DNA from: Brevibacillus parabrevis
GTDB taxonomy: Bacteria > Bacillota > Bacilli > Brevibacillales > Brevibacillaceae
Length of the DNA stretch: 64,000 nt
NCBI RefSeq assembly: GCF_003710905.1
Contig: NZ_RHHV01000008.1
Location: 124,001-188,000 of the forward strand
Direction of reading: 5' to 3'
Positions 44,638 through 52,919 of the stretch are shown here, piece after piece. Both the position numbers and the translations under genes were made by a program. The notes under the pieces were generated by a model. The model saw nothing but the letters and a program-made list of their open reading frames with translations, was not told where the DNA came from and did no database searches. The first letter of the stretch is position 1; each line of letters starts with the position of its first letter.

Positions 44638-45282
44638 TTACTTTATCAAGCAGCTGGCTTCTACCCGGTAGATCCGCTGTCCTCTGGAAGAAAAGCGCTC
44701 TTCGTACTCGGTCATCACGTTTTCTTCTGCGAGTTTCGATTGGTGAAGATCAAAGGTGATGTTCTTCATCTGAAAGCGCTCGGCAGCGAATTGATTGAGG
44801 GAGAACTCAAACAGCTTTTCGTTGTCGGTCTTCATATGAATTTCGCCGTCTTGGGTGAGCACCTGGCGATAGTTGTTCAGGAAGCTGGCGTAGGTGAGGC
44901 GGCGCTTGGCATGGCGCGCTTTTGGCCACGGATCGCTGAAATTCAAATAAATCCGGGCAATTTCATGATCGGCGAACAGTTCACTGATCTTGGAGGCGTC
45001 GAACTGGATAAATGCCAGATTCGGAATCGTCTCGTACTCGGTTCGCTGCAAGGCCCGCAAAACAACCTCTGCTTTCAGTTCAACCGCAATGAAATTCGTA
45101 TCAGGGTGACGCTTTGCCAGTGTATTAATGAAGCGTCCCTTTCCACAGCCGATCTCCACGTGGATCGGATGGTCATTTCCGAAGCGTTCCTTCCATCTTC
45201 CTTTATAGGAAAGCGGGCTGTCTACAAATGTCGGATATTCACGCAGGGCCGCTTCGGCGCCTGGGATGTTACGCAGTCGCAT
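44638..45282 (-). CDS. trmB: tRNA (guanine-N7-)-methyltransferase
   Basis: 214 residues: SAM-binding VEIGCGKGRFI near 40, AVELKAEVVLRAL, and the TrmB signature IYLNFSDPWPKARHAKRRL near 105-125. It methylates G46 in the variable loop of tRNAs. ATG 45282 follows GAAGGAGG; the frame has an extra upstream ATG at 45297 without a site. Monocistronic. Confidence 0.95.
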   Translation of the reverse strand: MRLRNIPGAEAALREYPTFVDSPLSYKGRWKERFGNDHPIHVEIGCGKGRFINTLAKRHPDTNFIAVELKAEVVLRALQRTEYETIPNLAFIQFDASKISELFADHEIARIYLNFSDPWPKARHAKRRLTYASFLNNYRQVLTQDGEIHMKTDNEKLFEFSLNQFAAERFQMKNITFDLHQSKLAEENVMTEYEERFSSRGQRIYRVEASCLIK

Positions 45283-45735
45283 ATGTTCCTCCTTCAAAAC
45301 GAACTCCTATCTACTTTACGATGACTCTCAACAGGTTGCAAGCATAGAGAAGAGAGAGAAGGAAGAAACCATTTTTGCCCGCGTGAAAATAGCGCGAAAA
45401 GGGATTTTTTGCAAGTGGGTATAGGTCATAAGTCGCATATGATGCGGACAATCGGCGAATCGCACTGGATACAATTGGACAAAACCGGAGGAACATTTTG
45501 GCATGAAAATAAACTGAAAATTTAAGGAATGCCTGTTACAGCGGGCTTGAGGGCGTCAAGCGGAAATCACATCCATTTGTTCAATCGGTTTCTGCCAAGT
45601 TTTTGGTAATTTCACAGCGCGACAGCTTTGGTAAAGTAGAGAACAAGTGAGAGGTCACCCAAACTTTGCATAAATAAAGCTTCTACCGAAACCATCTCGT
45701 AGAAGCGCGTTCTGTCAAAAGGGAGGATGAACAAC
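45283..45735. other. 453-bp intergenic region before the NlpC/P60 gene
   Basis: No protein gene is convincing. A perfect hairpin GCTTCTAC (45679-45686) / GTAGAAGC (45699-45706) lies just upstream of the NlpC/P60 ribosome-binding site. Genes for NlpC/P60 hydrolases in Bacillota often carry c-di-AMP (ydaO) riboswitches; I could not match the consensus by eye. Confidence 0.4.
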
Positions 45736-46236
45736 ATGAAATTGCGAAAAACCCTCATCGGAATCGTAATGGGATTGACTTTAGGAGTAACAGCGATTGC
45801 ACTGCCAATGCCAGGAGAGCAAAATGTAGCTCACGCAGCCTGGACGCAAGCGAAGGCAGACAAAGTCATCAGCACAGGTAAAAAATATCTGGGGACCCCC
45901 TATAAATTTGGTGCAAAGAGCTCGACAACAGCTGTTTTTGACTGCTCTTCTTTCACGCAGCGCGTATTCCGTGTAGCAGTAGGCAAAAGCTTGCCACGTA
46001 CCTCGCGTGACCAGGCGAAAAAAGGCGTGAGTGTGTCCAAGGCCAACCTGAAAAAAGGGGATTTGGTATTTTTCAAGGCGAGCACGACGACGAAGTCCAA
46101 GCGGATTACTCACGTTGCTATTTATGCGGGAAACAACAAGATTCTACATACCTACGGGCAACCGGGTGTGACCTTTACCGCATTTAAAGGAACGTCCTGG
46201 GAGAAGCGCTTCGTTTCTGCGCGACGTGTTCTGTAG
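45736..46236 (+). CDS. Secreted NlpC/P60 peptidoglycan hydrolase
   Basis: 166 residues. Signal peptide to about residue 35 (AHA-A), then a minimal NlpC/P60 domain: YLGTPYKFGA, DCSSFTQRVF (catalytic Cys), THVAIYAGNN (His) and ILHTYG. It should cleave the stem peptide (gamma-D-Glu-diaminopimelate bond). GGGAGG lies 9 nt before ATG 45736; ATG 45727 would touch it. Monocistronic. Confidence 0.9.
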   Translation: MKLRKTLIGIVMGLTLGVTAIALPMPGEQNVAHAAWTQAKADKVISTGKKYLGTPYKFGAKSSTTAVFDCSSFTQRVFRVAVGKSLPRTSRDQAKKGVSVSKANLKKGDLVFFKASTTTKSKRITHVAIYAGNNKILHTYGQPGVTFTAFKGTSWEKRFVSARRVL

Positions 46237-46337
46237 CTGATTCTTTGTTCTCTTACTTAGTAATACGTCTCGCAGCGCAGATTGTTGCGAGAAAAGCGCA
46301 AGCAAATTTTGGAAAAGAACAAGCCGCAATGCTTCTC

Positions 46338-46366
46338 GGAACGATCCTTTGTGGATCGTTCTTTTT
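46338..46366 (+). terminator. Intrinsic terminator after NlpC/P60 gene
   Basis: GAACGATCC-tttgt-GGATCGTTC followed by TTTTT. Confidence 0.88.
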
Positions 46367-46498
46367 GTATACGTGCGAAAATGGTAGAAAAGTGACTGAT
46401 AATGTTTATGGTAAACTACAATATGTATGTTGTTCATTCATAAGCCGTTTATGTAAAATGAACACAGGCATACGCAGGGAAAGTGTGGAATTTAGGGC

Positions 46499-46616
46499 TT
46501 TACTACCTCTTTAAAAGTAGTGTATAGTGCGAAATTAGAAAGAAAACTGCTTTTCTGGAATTTTTTTCATAGGTAAAATTACCTATATTGTCATTCTTGT
46601 ACATATTTTATGACAA
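46499..46616 (+). promoter_or_regulatory. Control region of the exopolysaccharide operon
   Basis: TTTACT (46499-46504), 18 nt, TATAGT (46523-46528) is the best promoter. Downstream lie a perfect palindrome ATAGGTAA-AA-TTACCTAT (46569-46586) and an inverted repeat TTGTCAT (46588-46594) / ATGACAA (46610-46616) directly before the ribosome-binding site. The palindromes are candidate operators or leader hairpins. Confidence 0.5.
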
Positions 46617-46632
46617 GGGGAAAGGAAACTTG

Positions 46633-48078
46633 ATGGTTACTACGCGTACGCCACGCAAACGGCGGGTTCTGCCGTGGAGTGCATGGATGATTGCAAGCTC
46701 TTTGCTTGTCGGCTGCCAGTTTGGGGTTGAAGAAGCAAACAACGTTCCGAAAGCGAATACGACTCAAACGATTCCCGCGAGCAACGGTGAGAAGAGCAAA
46801 GTCATTCCTTTTGTATATACAGCAAAGAAAGAACTGACCCTGACCTTCAACGGGATGGGGGATGACGCAACCATGAAGAAGCTGCTGGACGAGCTGGACA
46901 AGTACCAGATCAAAGCGACCTTTTTTCTCCCGGGCATGCGGGTTGCGGAAGAGCCGGAGATCGCCAAGGAAATCCTCAAGCGAGGGCATGAAATCGAGAA
47001 CAACACGCTGAATCACTTGGACGATGCCCAACTCAGCTATGAGCAAATCTACAAAGAGATTCAGCTTGGCAACGACGTAATCAAAAAGCAGACCGGAGTT
47101 ACTCCAAGCTATGTGCGCACCAAATCGGGGGATGTTACCGATAATGTCCGTCTGGCTGCGGCTGCGTTGGGAATGAAAGGCGTAGTCAGCTACAGCATCA
47201 ATCCGAAAGACCGGGACATGAAAAAGGATGCAAAGGCGATTGGCGAGTACGTGGAGAGGTTCATGACCAGGGGCGGGATTATTACGATGAATACAGACAT
47301 CAATCCCGAAGTGATTCCCGCCATCTCCTATATTGCGAAAGCGGCCAATGACATCGGCTACAAGCTCGTTCCGCTGGGGGAGCTTGTGAAAAACGGAGGA
47401 GAGCGCAAGCCGCTGGAACAAATTCCTGGCTATGATGCGGCAAAAATCAATCCCGACACGAAAAATGCCACCTATCACCTCATCTATCAGATGGAGACGA
47501 ACGAACCGAAAATTGCCCTGACTTTTGACGACTGGGGCAGCGACAAGACGGTTACGAAGATTCTCGATATTTTGGAAGAGCACGATGTCGTCGCGACCTT
47601 TTTCCTGCGGGCAAAAGGGGTAGAGGACAACCCCAACCTGGCGCGGGCGATGGTGGAAGGCGGGCACGACGTGGCGAACCACAGTTACAGCCATCCGGTC
47701 GTCACGACGATTTCGCCGCAGCAGTTGCAAGAAGACTTGGTGAAAGCGCACCGTGTCATTACAGATGCGATTCAGCAGCAGCCTGTGATGCTGTTTCGTC
47801 CACCGACAGGAGTCGTTAACGACGAGACAGCCCGATTGATCTCGGCAGTCGGATACAAAAACATCGCGATGTACGACGTGACGATGCTGGACTGGGATGC
47901 CAGACACAGCGCCGATGATATCGTCAACGGAATCATGACCAAGACGAAAAACGGCAGCGTCATTTTGCTTCATATGCTCGACAACATACATACAGTTGAA
48001 GCGCTGCCTGTTGCCTTGGAAAAGCTGAAACAGAAAGGCTTCAAATTCGTCAAAATGGCTGACATGGTTCCAAAGTAA
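46633..48078 (+). CDS. Double-NodB polysaccharide deacetylase lipoprotein 1
   Basis: 481 residues with a lipobox LLVGC near residue 28. Two NodB domains follow. Domain 1 (about 65-240) is degenerate: TFNGM replaces TFDDG and NNTLNH replaces the metal-binding histidine motif. Domain 2 (about 275-475) keeps TFDDWG, HDVANHSYSH, RPPTG and the C-terminal ILLHMLD, so it should be active on N-acetylated glycans. GGGGAAAGG precedes ATG 46633. First gene of the putative EPS operon; tandem paralogue of the next gene. Confidence 0.86.
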   Translation: MVTTRTPRKRRVLPWSAWMIASSLLVGCQFGVEEANNVPKANTTQTIPASNGEKSKVIPFVYTAKKELTLTFNGMGDDATMKKLLDELDKYQIKATFFLPGMRVAEEPEIAKEILKRGHEIENNTLNHLDDAQLSYEQIYKEIQLGNDVIKKQTGVTPSYVRTKSGDVTDNVRLAAAALGMKGVVSYSINPKDRDMKKDAKAIGEYVERFMTRGGIITMNTDINPEVIPAISYIAKAANDIGYKLVPLGELVKNGGERKPLEQIPGYDAAKINPDTKNATYHLIYQMETNEPKIALTFDDWGSDKTVTKILDILEEHDVVATFFLRAKGVEDNPNLARAMVEGGHDVANHSYSHPVVTTISPQQLQEDLVKAHRVITDAIQQQPVMLFRPPTGVVNDETARLISAVGYKNIAMYDVTMLDWDARHSADDIVNGIMTKTKNGSVILLHMLDNIHTVEALPVALEKLKQKGFKFVKMADMVPK

Positions 48079-48193
48079 AACGCGGGAAAACTGCCTGGAA
48101 TTGACTATAGCTGTTTTCTTTCATAAGGAGTAGTATGAAGGACTGTAGTCGAGGAATTTTCTTTGCGTATATCGGGAGAAAAGGAGAAAAGAC

Positions 48194-49651
48194 ATGCCCA
48201 AAAAGATAGGAAGAAACCAAAAATCATTCTTGTTTTCCATAGCCATGGCGATGCTTGCGATTGCCGTGTTAGCAGGATGCGCTCCGCTGCACGATCGGGG
48301 CCAGCCATTTGGCTACGCTGCGCAAAAAACCAAAACGACTCAAAAGATCATTCGCTATACAGGAGAAAAAAGCAAGGGCATTCCTTTCGTCTATACGACC
48401 AAGCGAGAACTGGCTCTTACCTTTAACGGGATGGCTGACAGCAAGAAGATGAAACAGCTGCTCGATGCACTGGACAAGCAGCAGATCAAGGCGACTTTCT
48501 TTTTGCCTGGCATGCGTGTAGCCGAGGAGCCGAATCTGGCAAAAGAAATCGCTGCGCGCGGTCATGAGGTCGAGAACAATACACTGAATCTGCTCGATCT
48601 GAGCAAGCTTCCCTATGACAAGATCAGCTCCGAGATCAAGCTGGCCAAAGATGTCATTGAGAAGAAGGCAGGGATTAAAACACGTTACGTGCGAACAAAA
48701 TCGGCGACCTATACCGATGACATTTTGTTGGCCGCAGCGGGCGCAGGCCATGAAGCTGTTATCTCCACCAGCCTGTTTTTGCATAACTGGGAAAAAGAGA
48801 CAGAAGAACAAAAAATGCGCTACGTCAGAAAATACATCAATCGTGGCGGGATCATAACCATGGACACCGTTGAGAGCAAGCAACTCGCCGAGAATGTTGC
48901 TCTTTTGGCGCGGGCAGCAAACGATGCCGGATATCGCTTTGTTCCTTTGAAAGACTTGATTGCAGGCAGCCAAGAGAGAAAGCCAGCTGAGCAAATTGAA
49001 GGCTATGACGCTGCGAAAATCAATTTGGATGTTCAAAATGTTACTTATCGATATGTACAAAGAGACGAGTCAGACAAGCCGCAGATCGCCCTGTCTTTTG
49101 ACGACTGGGGAAGCGATGCTACTGTCACAAAAATTTTGGACACATTGGACAAGTACCAGATTAAAGCTTCGTTCTTCTTGCGGGCCGACGGGGTGGCAAA
49201 AAATCCGAACCTCGCCAGAGCGATATATGAAGCAGGACACGATGTGGCGAACCACACGTACTCTCATCCCGTTTTGACCAAAATCACAGTGGCTCAGATG
49301 CAGGAAGAAATCGTCAAAGCGCATCAGATCATTACAGGCGCGATTCAGCAAAAGCCGACCATGTACTTCCGACCACCGACCGGAGCCATTAATGACAATA
49401 CATTAAAAGCTATTTCAGCGACTGGTTACCATACCATTACGAACTTTGATGTAGATCCTTCCGATTACATGAAAACAAAGACGGCGGACGAAATTGCAAA
49501 CATCGTCATCGAGAAAACAAAAAATGGCAGTGTGATCCTGCTGCACATGCTCGATGACATAAAAACCGTAGACGCGTTGCCAACCATCATTGAGAAGCTG
49601 CAAGAGAAAGGCTATACGTTTGTGAAAATGTCAGAAATGTTTGGTTCGTAA
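48194..49651 (+). CDS. Double-NodB polysaccharide deacetylase lipoprotein 2
   Basis: 485 residues with lipobox VLAGC near residue 29 and the same two-domain build as lipoprotein 1. Domain 1 is again degenerate (TFNGM, NNTLNL), and domain 2 intact (SFDDWGS, HDVANHTYSH, RPPTG, ILLHMLD). It differs from paralogue 1 chiefly in domain 1 and the linker, so the two may act on different substrate states. The 115-bp gap to the upstream gene has no terminator. Confidence 0.86.
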   Translation: MPKKIGRNQKSFLFSIAMAMLAIAVLAGCAPLHDRGQPFGYAAQKTKTTQKIIRYTGEKSKGIPFVYTTKRELALTFNGMADSKKMKQLLDALDKQQIKATFFLPGMRVAEEPNLAKEIAARGHEVENNTLNLLDLSKLPYDKISSEIKLAKDVIEKKAGIKTRYVRTKSATYTDDILLAAAGAGHEAVISTSLFLHNWEKETEEQKMRYVRKYINRGGIITMDTVESKQLAENVALLARAANDAGYRFVPLKDLIAGSQERKPAEQIEGYDAAKINLDVQNVTYRYVQRDESDKPQIALSFDDWGSDATVTKILDTLDKYQIKASFFLRADGVAKNPNLARAIYEAGHDVANHTYSHPVLTKITVAQMQEEIVKAHQIITGAIQQKPTMYFRPPTGAINDNTLKAISATGYHTITNFDVDPSDYMKTKTADEIANIVIEKTKNGSVILLHMLDDIKTVDALPTIIEKLQEKGYTFVKMSEMFGS

Positions 49652-49677
49652 TCGACAATGAGAGAGGAAGAAACATC

Positions 49678-50991
49678 ATGGATCTGTTTGACGCAATTGT
49701 AGAGCGCCAGGAAAAAATTGCTGTCGTCGGACTCGGATATGTAGGGTTACCAGTAGCAGTTGCGTTGGCAGAAAAAGTGTCTGTAATCGGTTTTGATGTC
49801 AATCGTGCAAAAGTGGATAATTACCAAAACGGGCTATGCCCGGATGGAAGCATGGACGAGGAGCGGCTGCGAGCCAGTACGATTGACTTTACGTCAGATG
49901 AAACAAGACTGTCGGAAGCGCGGTTTTTCATCGTCGCCGTGCCCACGCCGATCAAGAGCGGCAATGTGCCTGATCTGCACTACGTACAGGCGGCGACGCG
50001 GACGGTAGCGAAACACATGCCGAAAGGATCGGTTGTCGTCTTCGAATCGACCGTGTATCCGGGAGTGACCGAGGAAATATGCATCCCGATACTGGAAAGC
50101 GAATCGAACATGCGTTGTGGAGAGGATTTCACAGTCGGCTATTCGCCGGAGCGCATCAATCCGGGCGATGACGTGCACCGTTTTGAATCGATCGTGAAGA
50201 TTGTATCAGGCATGGACGAACAAACATTGGATACGGTGGCACGGGTGTACGGGCTGGTTGTGGAGGCGGGCGTGTATCGGGCGGAGAGCATCAAGGTCGC
50301 CGAAGCAGCCAAGGTCATTGAAAATGCCCAGCGCGACATCAATATTGCGTTCATGAATGAGCTTGCGATGCTGTTTCATCAGATGGGCATCGATACGAAG
50401 GCTGTGCTGCAGGCTGCCCGGACGAAGTGGAACTTTTTGCCGTTCACACCCGGTCTGGTAGGAGGGCACTGTATCGGCATCGATCCGTATTACTTGACCT
50501 ACAAGGCAGAAGACAGCGGGTACCATTCCAAAATCATTTTGGCGGGTCGCCACATCAATGACGGGATGGGCAAATACATCGCGGAACAAATCATCAAGTC
50601 GGTTGTACGGATGAAGCTGGACGTCAAAAACGTGAAAATCGGCATCATGGGCTTGGCCTACAAGGAAAACTGCCCGGATATTCGCAACTCGAAAGTAGTG
50701 GACATTGTTTCCGAGCTTCACGAGTACGGGATTGTGCCGCTTGTCGTCGATCCGCTGGCTGATCCCAGACTGGCGTACGAGGAATACCGGATCGAGCTTT
50801 CCCACCCGGATGCGCTGAAAGAATTGGACGTGGTGATCGTAGCGGTTCCGCACGCCTTTTTTGCCAGCATGAGCGTGGACGACTTCGATGCCATGTACGG
50901 AAGCGGTCAGACAAAAATGATTTTCGATATCAAAGGAGTTTATCAAAAAGCCGATTTTGTGAATAAGGGTTACCATTACTGGAGCTTGTAA
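49678..50991 (+). CDS. UDP-N-acetylhexosamine 6-dehydrogenase (WbpA/TviB type)
   Basis: 437 residues. Rossmann motif VVGLGYVGLP near 16-25; VFESTVYPGVTEE; catalytic Cys in GLVGGHCIGIDPYYLT near 262-277. The GGHCIG-DPYY form marks enzymes oxidising UDP-GlcNAc/UDP-GalNAc, whereas UDP-glucose dehydrogenases have GSCFPKD. It should supply a UDP-N-acetylhexosaminuronic acid to the synthase encoded immediately downstream (20-bp gap). AGGAAG precedes the ATG. Confidence 0.9.
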   Translation: MDLFDAIVERQEKIAVVGLGYVGLPVAVALAEKVSVIGFDVNRAKVDNYQNGLCPDGSMDEERLRASTIDFTSDETRLSEARFFIVAVPTPIKSGNVPDLHYVQAATRTVAKHMPKGSVVVFESTVYPGVTEEICIPILESESNMRCGEDFTVGYSPERINPGDDVHRFESIVKIVSGMDEQTLDTVARVYGLVVEAGVYRAESIKVAEAAKVIENAQRDINIAFMNELAMLFHQMGIDTKAVLQAARTKWNFLPFTPGLVGGHCIGIDPYYLTYKAEDSGYHSKIILAGRHINDGMGKYIAEQIIKSVVRMKLDVKNVKIGIMGLAYKENCPDIRNSKVVDIVSELHEYGIVPLVVDPLADPRLAYEEYRIELSHPDALKELDVVIVAVPHAFFASMSVDDFDAMYGSGQTKMIFDIKGVYQKADFVNKGYHYWSL

Positions 50992-51011
50992 GAGGGAGTG
51001 GAGAAGCGACA

Positions 51012-52874
51012 GTGATATTCAAAAAGAAAAAGAAAAATACAGATGAAGTGCTGACGGTTTCTCGAGCGGATCGGCGACTCCTCTCCAATGTTCCAGACCC
51101 AGAAAATATTCGGACACAGGCAGATCGAAGAGGACAGGCTGCGGATGTGGCTCAGGATGATCCAGCTTACCTGGACAGGTTGCGGATGCTGAGCCTGCGT
51201 TACATGGCCAATTTTGATGTCGTGGTCTACACGCGCAAGAAACAGAAAAAAAGCGCGTTCAAGGGGCGCGCAGTCGATATTTCCACAACAGGTCTTTTGT
51301 GCGAATTTGGGCCAGCTGCCCAAGAGCGGCTGTTTGTGGGAAAAACGGTTTCGATTCATTGCGATATTCCTCCAGGCACGATGCCGGAAGGATTTGAATC
51401 ATCCGTCAAGTTAGAGGCGAAGGTCGTCCGAAACTTTACGAAGACCGAGGATGAGCAGGAGAAGCTGATGGTGGCGTTTGAATTTGCCAAGCCGCTGACA
51501 GAATATCTGCAAAGAAAACGATGGGGCTACGCCATTTACGGCTCCAGCGCCATGCTGTTGTTCTCGACGATTTTCATCATGCTCATGCGCGCGGAGAGCG
51601 TGATTTACTTCCAGTACAACATTCTTTTGTACATGTACAGCTTGATCGCGGCGGCCTTTTTGCTGACCCGCTACTTTTTTGGCGCCCTGTACCGGGATGT
51701 GCCGATCAATCCGGACTTTACGCCGGGAGTCTCGATCATCATCCCGTGCTTTAACGAAGAGGAATGGATTCATCGCACGATTTTGAGTTGTGTCAATCAA
51801 AACTATCCGATCGACAAACTGGAAGTAATCGTGGTCGATGATCGCTCGACGGACCGCTCGGTGGAGCAGATCGAGAAGGTCATCGAGATGATCCATAACG
51901 AGGCCGACCGCTTCATGACGAGAGAAAGGGTGCGCATGCATGTCCTGCCCGAAAATGGCGGGAAGCGCGTCGCTCTCGTCAAAGGCGTGGAGATGGCGAA
52001 GCACGATCTGGTCGTGTTTGTGGACTCGGACAGCTTCCTGGAGCCGACCGCGATCCGCCATCTGGTTCAGCCTTTTCAGGACCCGAAAATGGGCGGCGTA
52101 GCCGGGCGGACAGACGTGGAGAACAAATACACGAACTCGATTACGAAGCTGCAAACGGTTCGGTATTATATCGCTTTTCGCATCATGAAAGCGGCAGAAG
52201 CCTGGTTTGACAGCGTGACGTGCTTGTCCGGGCCGCTGTCGTGCTATCGCAAAGATTTGATCACCAAGCATTCCGATGCCTGGCTGAGTCAGAAGTTTCT
52301 CGGTCAGCCTGCGACTTTTGGCGACGACCGAAGCATGACCAACTACATTTTGCAGACACATCGAACCTCTTACCAGGATTCGGCCATCTGTTCGACGATT
52401 GTGCCGTCGAAGATGAGCGTGTTCTTGAAGCAGCAAATGCGCTGGAAGCGTTCGTGGCTGCGTGAATCGCTGCGGGCCAGCATGTTCATCTGGAAAAAAG
52501 AGCCGTTCATGGCGCTGTTCTTTTACATTGGCCTGATTGTTCCGATTGCAGCACCTGTCATCGTGTTGTACAACCTCGGATACGTTCCGCTCGTCCATCA
52601 CGTGTTCCCCGGAACGTTTTTGATGGGGCTTTTGCTGATGGCGATGCTGATGAGTCTGGCTCATTTGCTGTTCCGCAGGAGCAAGCTGTGGGTGTTCGGG
52701 TTTGTTTTTTGCGTGTTCTACGAATTTGTCTTGCTTTGGCAAATGCCTGTCGCCTGGGTGACGTTCTGGAAATCGACCTGGGGCACACGGGAGACACCGC
52801 AAGACATTGAGGCGAAATTGAAAAAAGAAGCCCGAAAGCAAAAAGGCAAAAAAGGATTCAGCTTGCCGTTTTAA
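51012..52874 (+). CDS. Membrane GT2 polysaccharide synthase with N-terminal PilZ domain
   Basis: 620 residues. Residues about 55-165 form a PilZ domain with DISTTG at 89-94 (D-x-S-x-x-G) and arginines at 56, 58 and 63 in the c-di-GMP-binding N-flank. Helices at about 175-195 and 205-228 precede the GT2 domain: IIIPCFNEEEW, VVDDRS, VDSDS (338-342), GDDRS (437-441) and QQMRW (474-478), the processive-synthase set shared by HasA, BcsA and Alg8. Three or four C-terminal helices form the translocation pore. PilZ in front rather than after the synthase is unlike BcsA. GTG start. Confidence 0.9.
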   Translation: MIFKKKKKNTDEVLTVSRADRRLLSNVPDPENIRTQADRRGQAADVAQDDPAYLDRLRMLSLRYMANFDVVVYTRKKQKKSAFKGRAVDISTTGLLCEFGPAAQERLFVGKTVSIHCDIPPGTMPEGFESSVKLEAKVVRNFTKTEDEQEKLMVAFEFAKPLTEYLQRKRWGYAIYGSSAMLLFSTIFIMLMRAESVIYFQYNILLYMYSLIAAAFLLTRYFFGALYRDVPINPDFTPGVSIIIPCFNEEEWIHRTILSCVNQNYPIDKLEVIVVDDRSTDRSVEQIEKVIEMIHNEADRFMTRERVRMHVLPENGGKRVALVKGVEMAKHDLVVFVDSDSFLEPTAIRHLVQPFQDPKMGGVAGRTDVENKYTNSITKLQTVRYYIAFRIMKAAEAWFDSVTCLSGPLSCYRKDLITKHSDAWLSQKFLGQPATFGDDRSMTNYILQTHRTSYQDSAICSTIVPSKMSVFLKQQMRWKRSWLRESLRASMFIWKKEPFMALFFYIGLIVPIAAPVIVLYNLGYVPLVHHVFPGTFLMGLLLMAMLMSLAHLLFRRSKLWVFGFVFCVFYEFVLLWQMPVAWVTFWKSTWGTRETPQDIEAKLKKEARKQKGKKGFSLPF

Positions 52875-52919
52875 ACACAGTTGCTGCGTGGGAGATTTCG
52901 AGAGCAAGGGGGGGATGAG

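Noticed and set aside
45500-45735. Possible ydaO c-di-AMP riboswitch before the NlpC/P60 gene
   Set aside because: Context fits, but I could not align the conserved core; only a single hairpin is certain. A covariance-model scan would decide.
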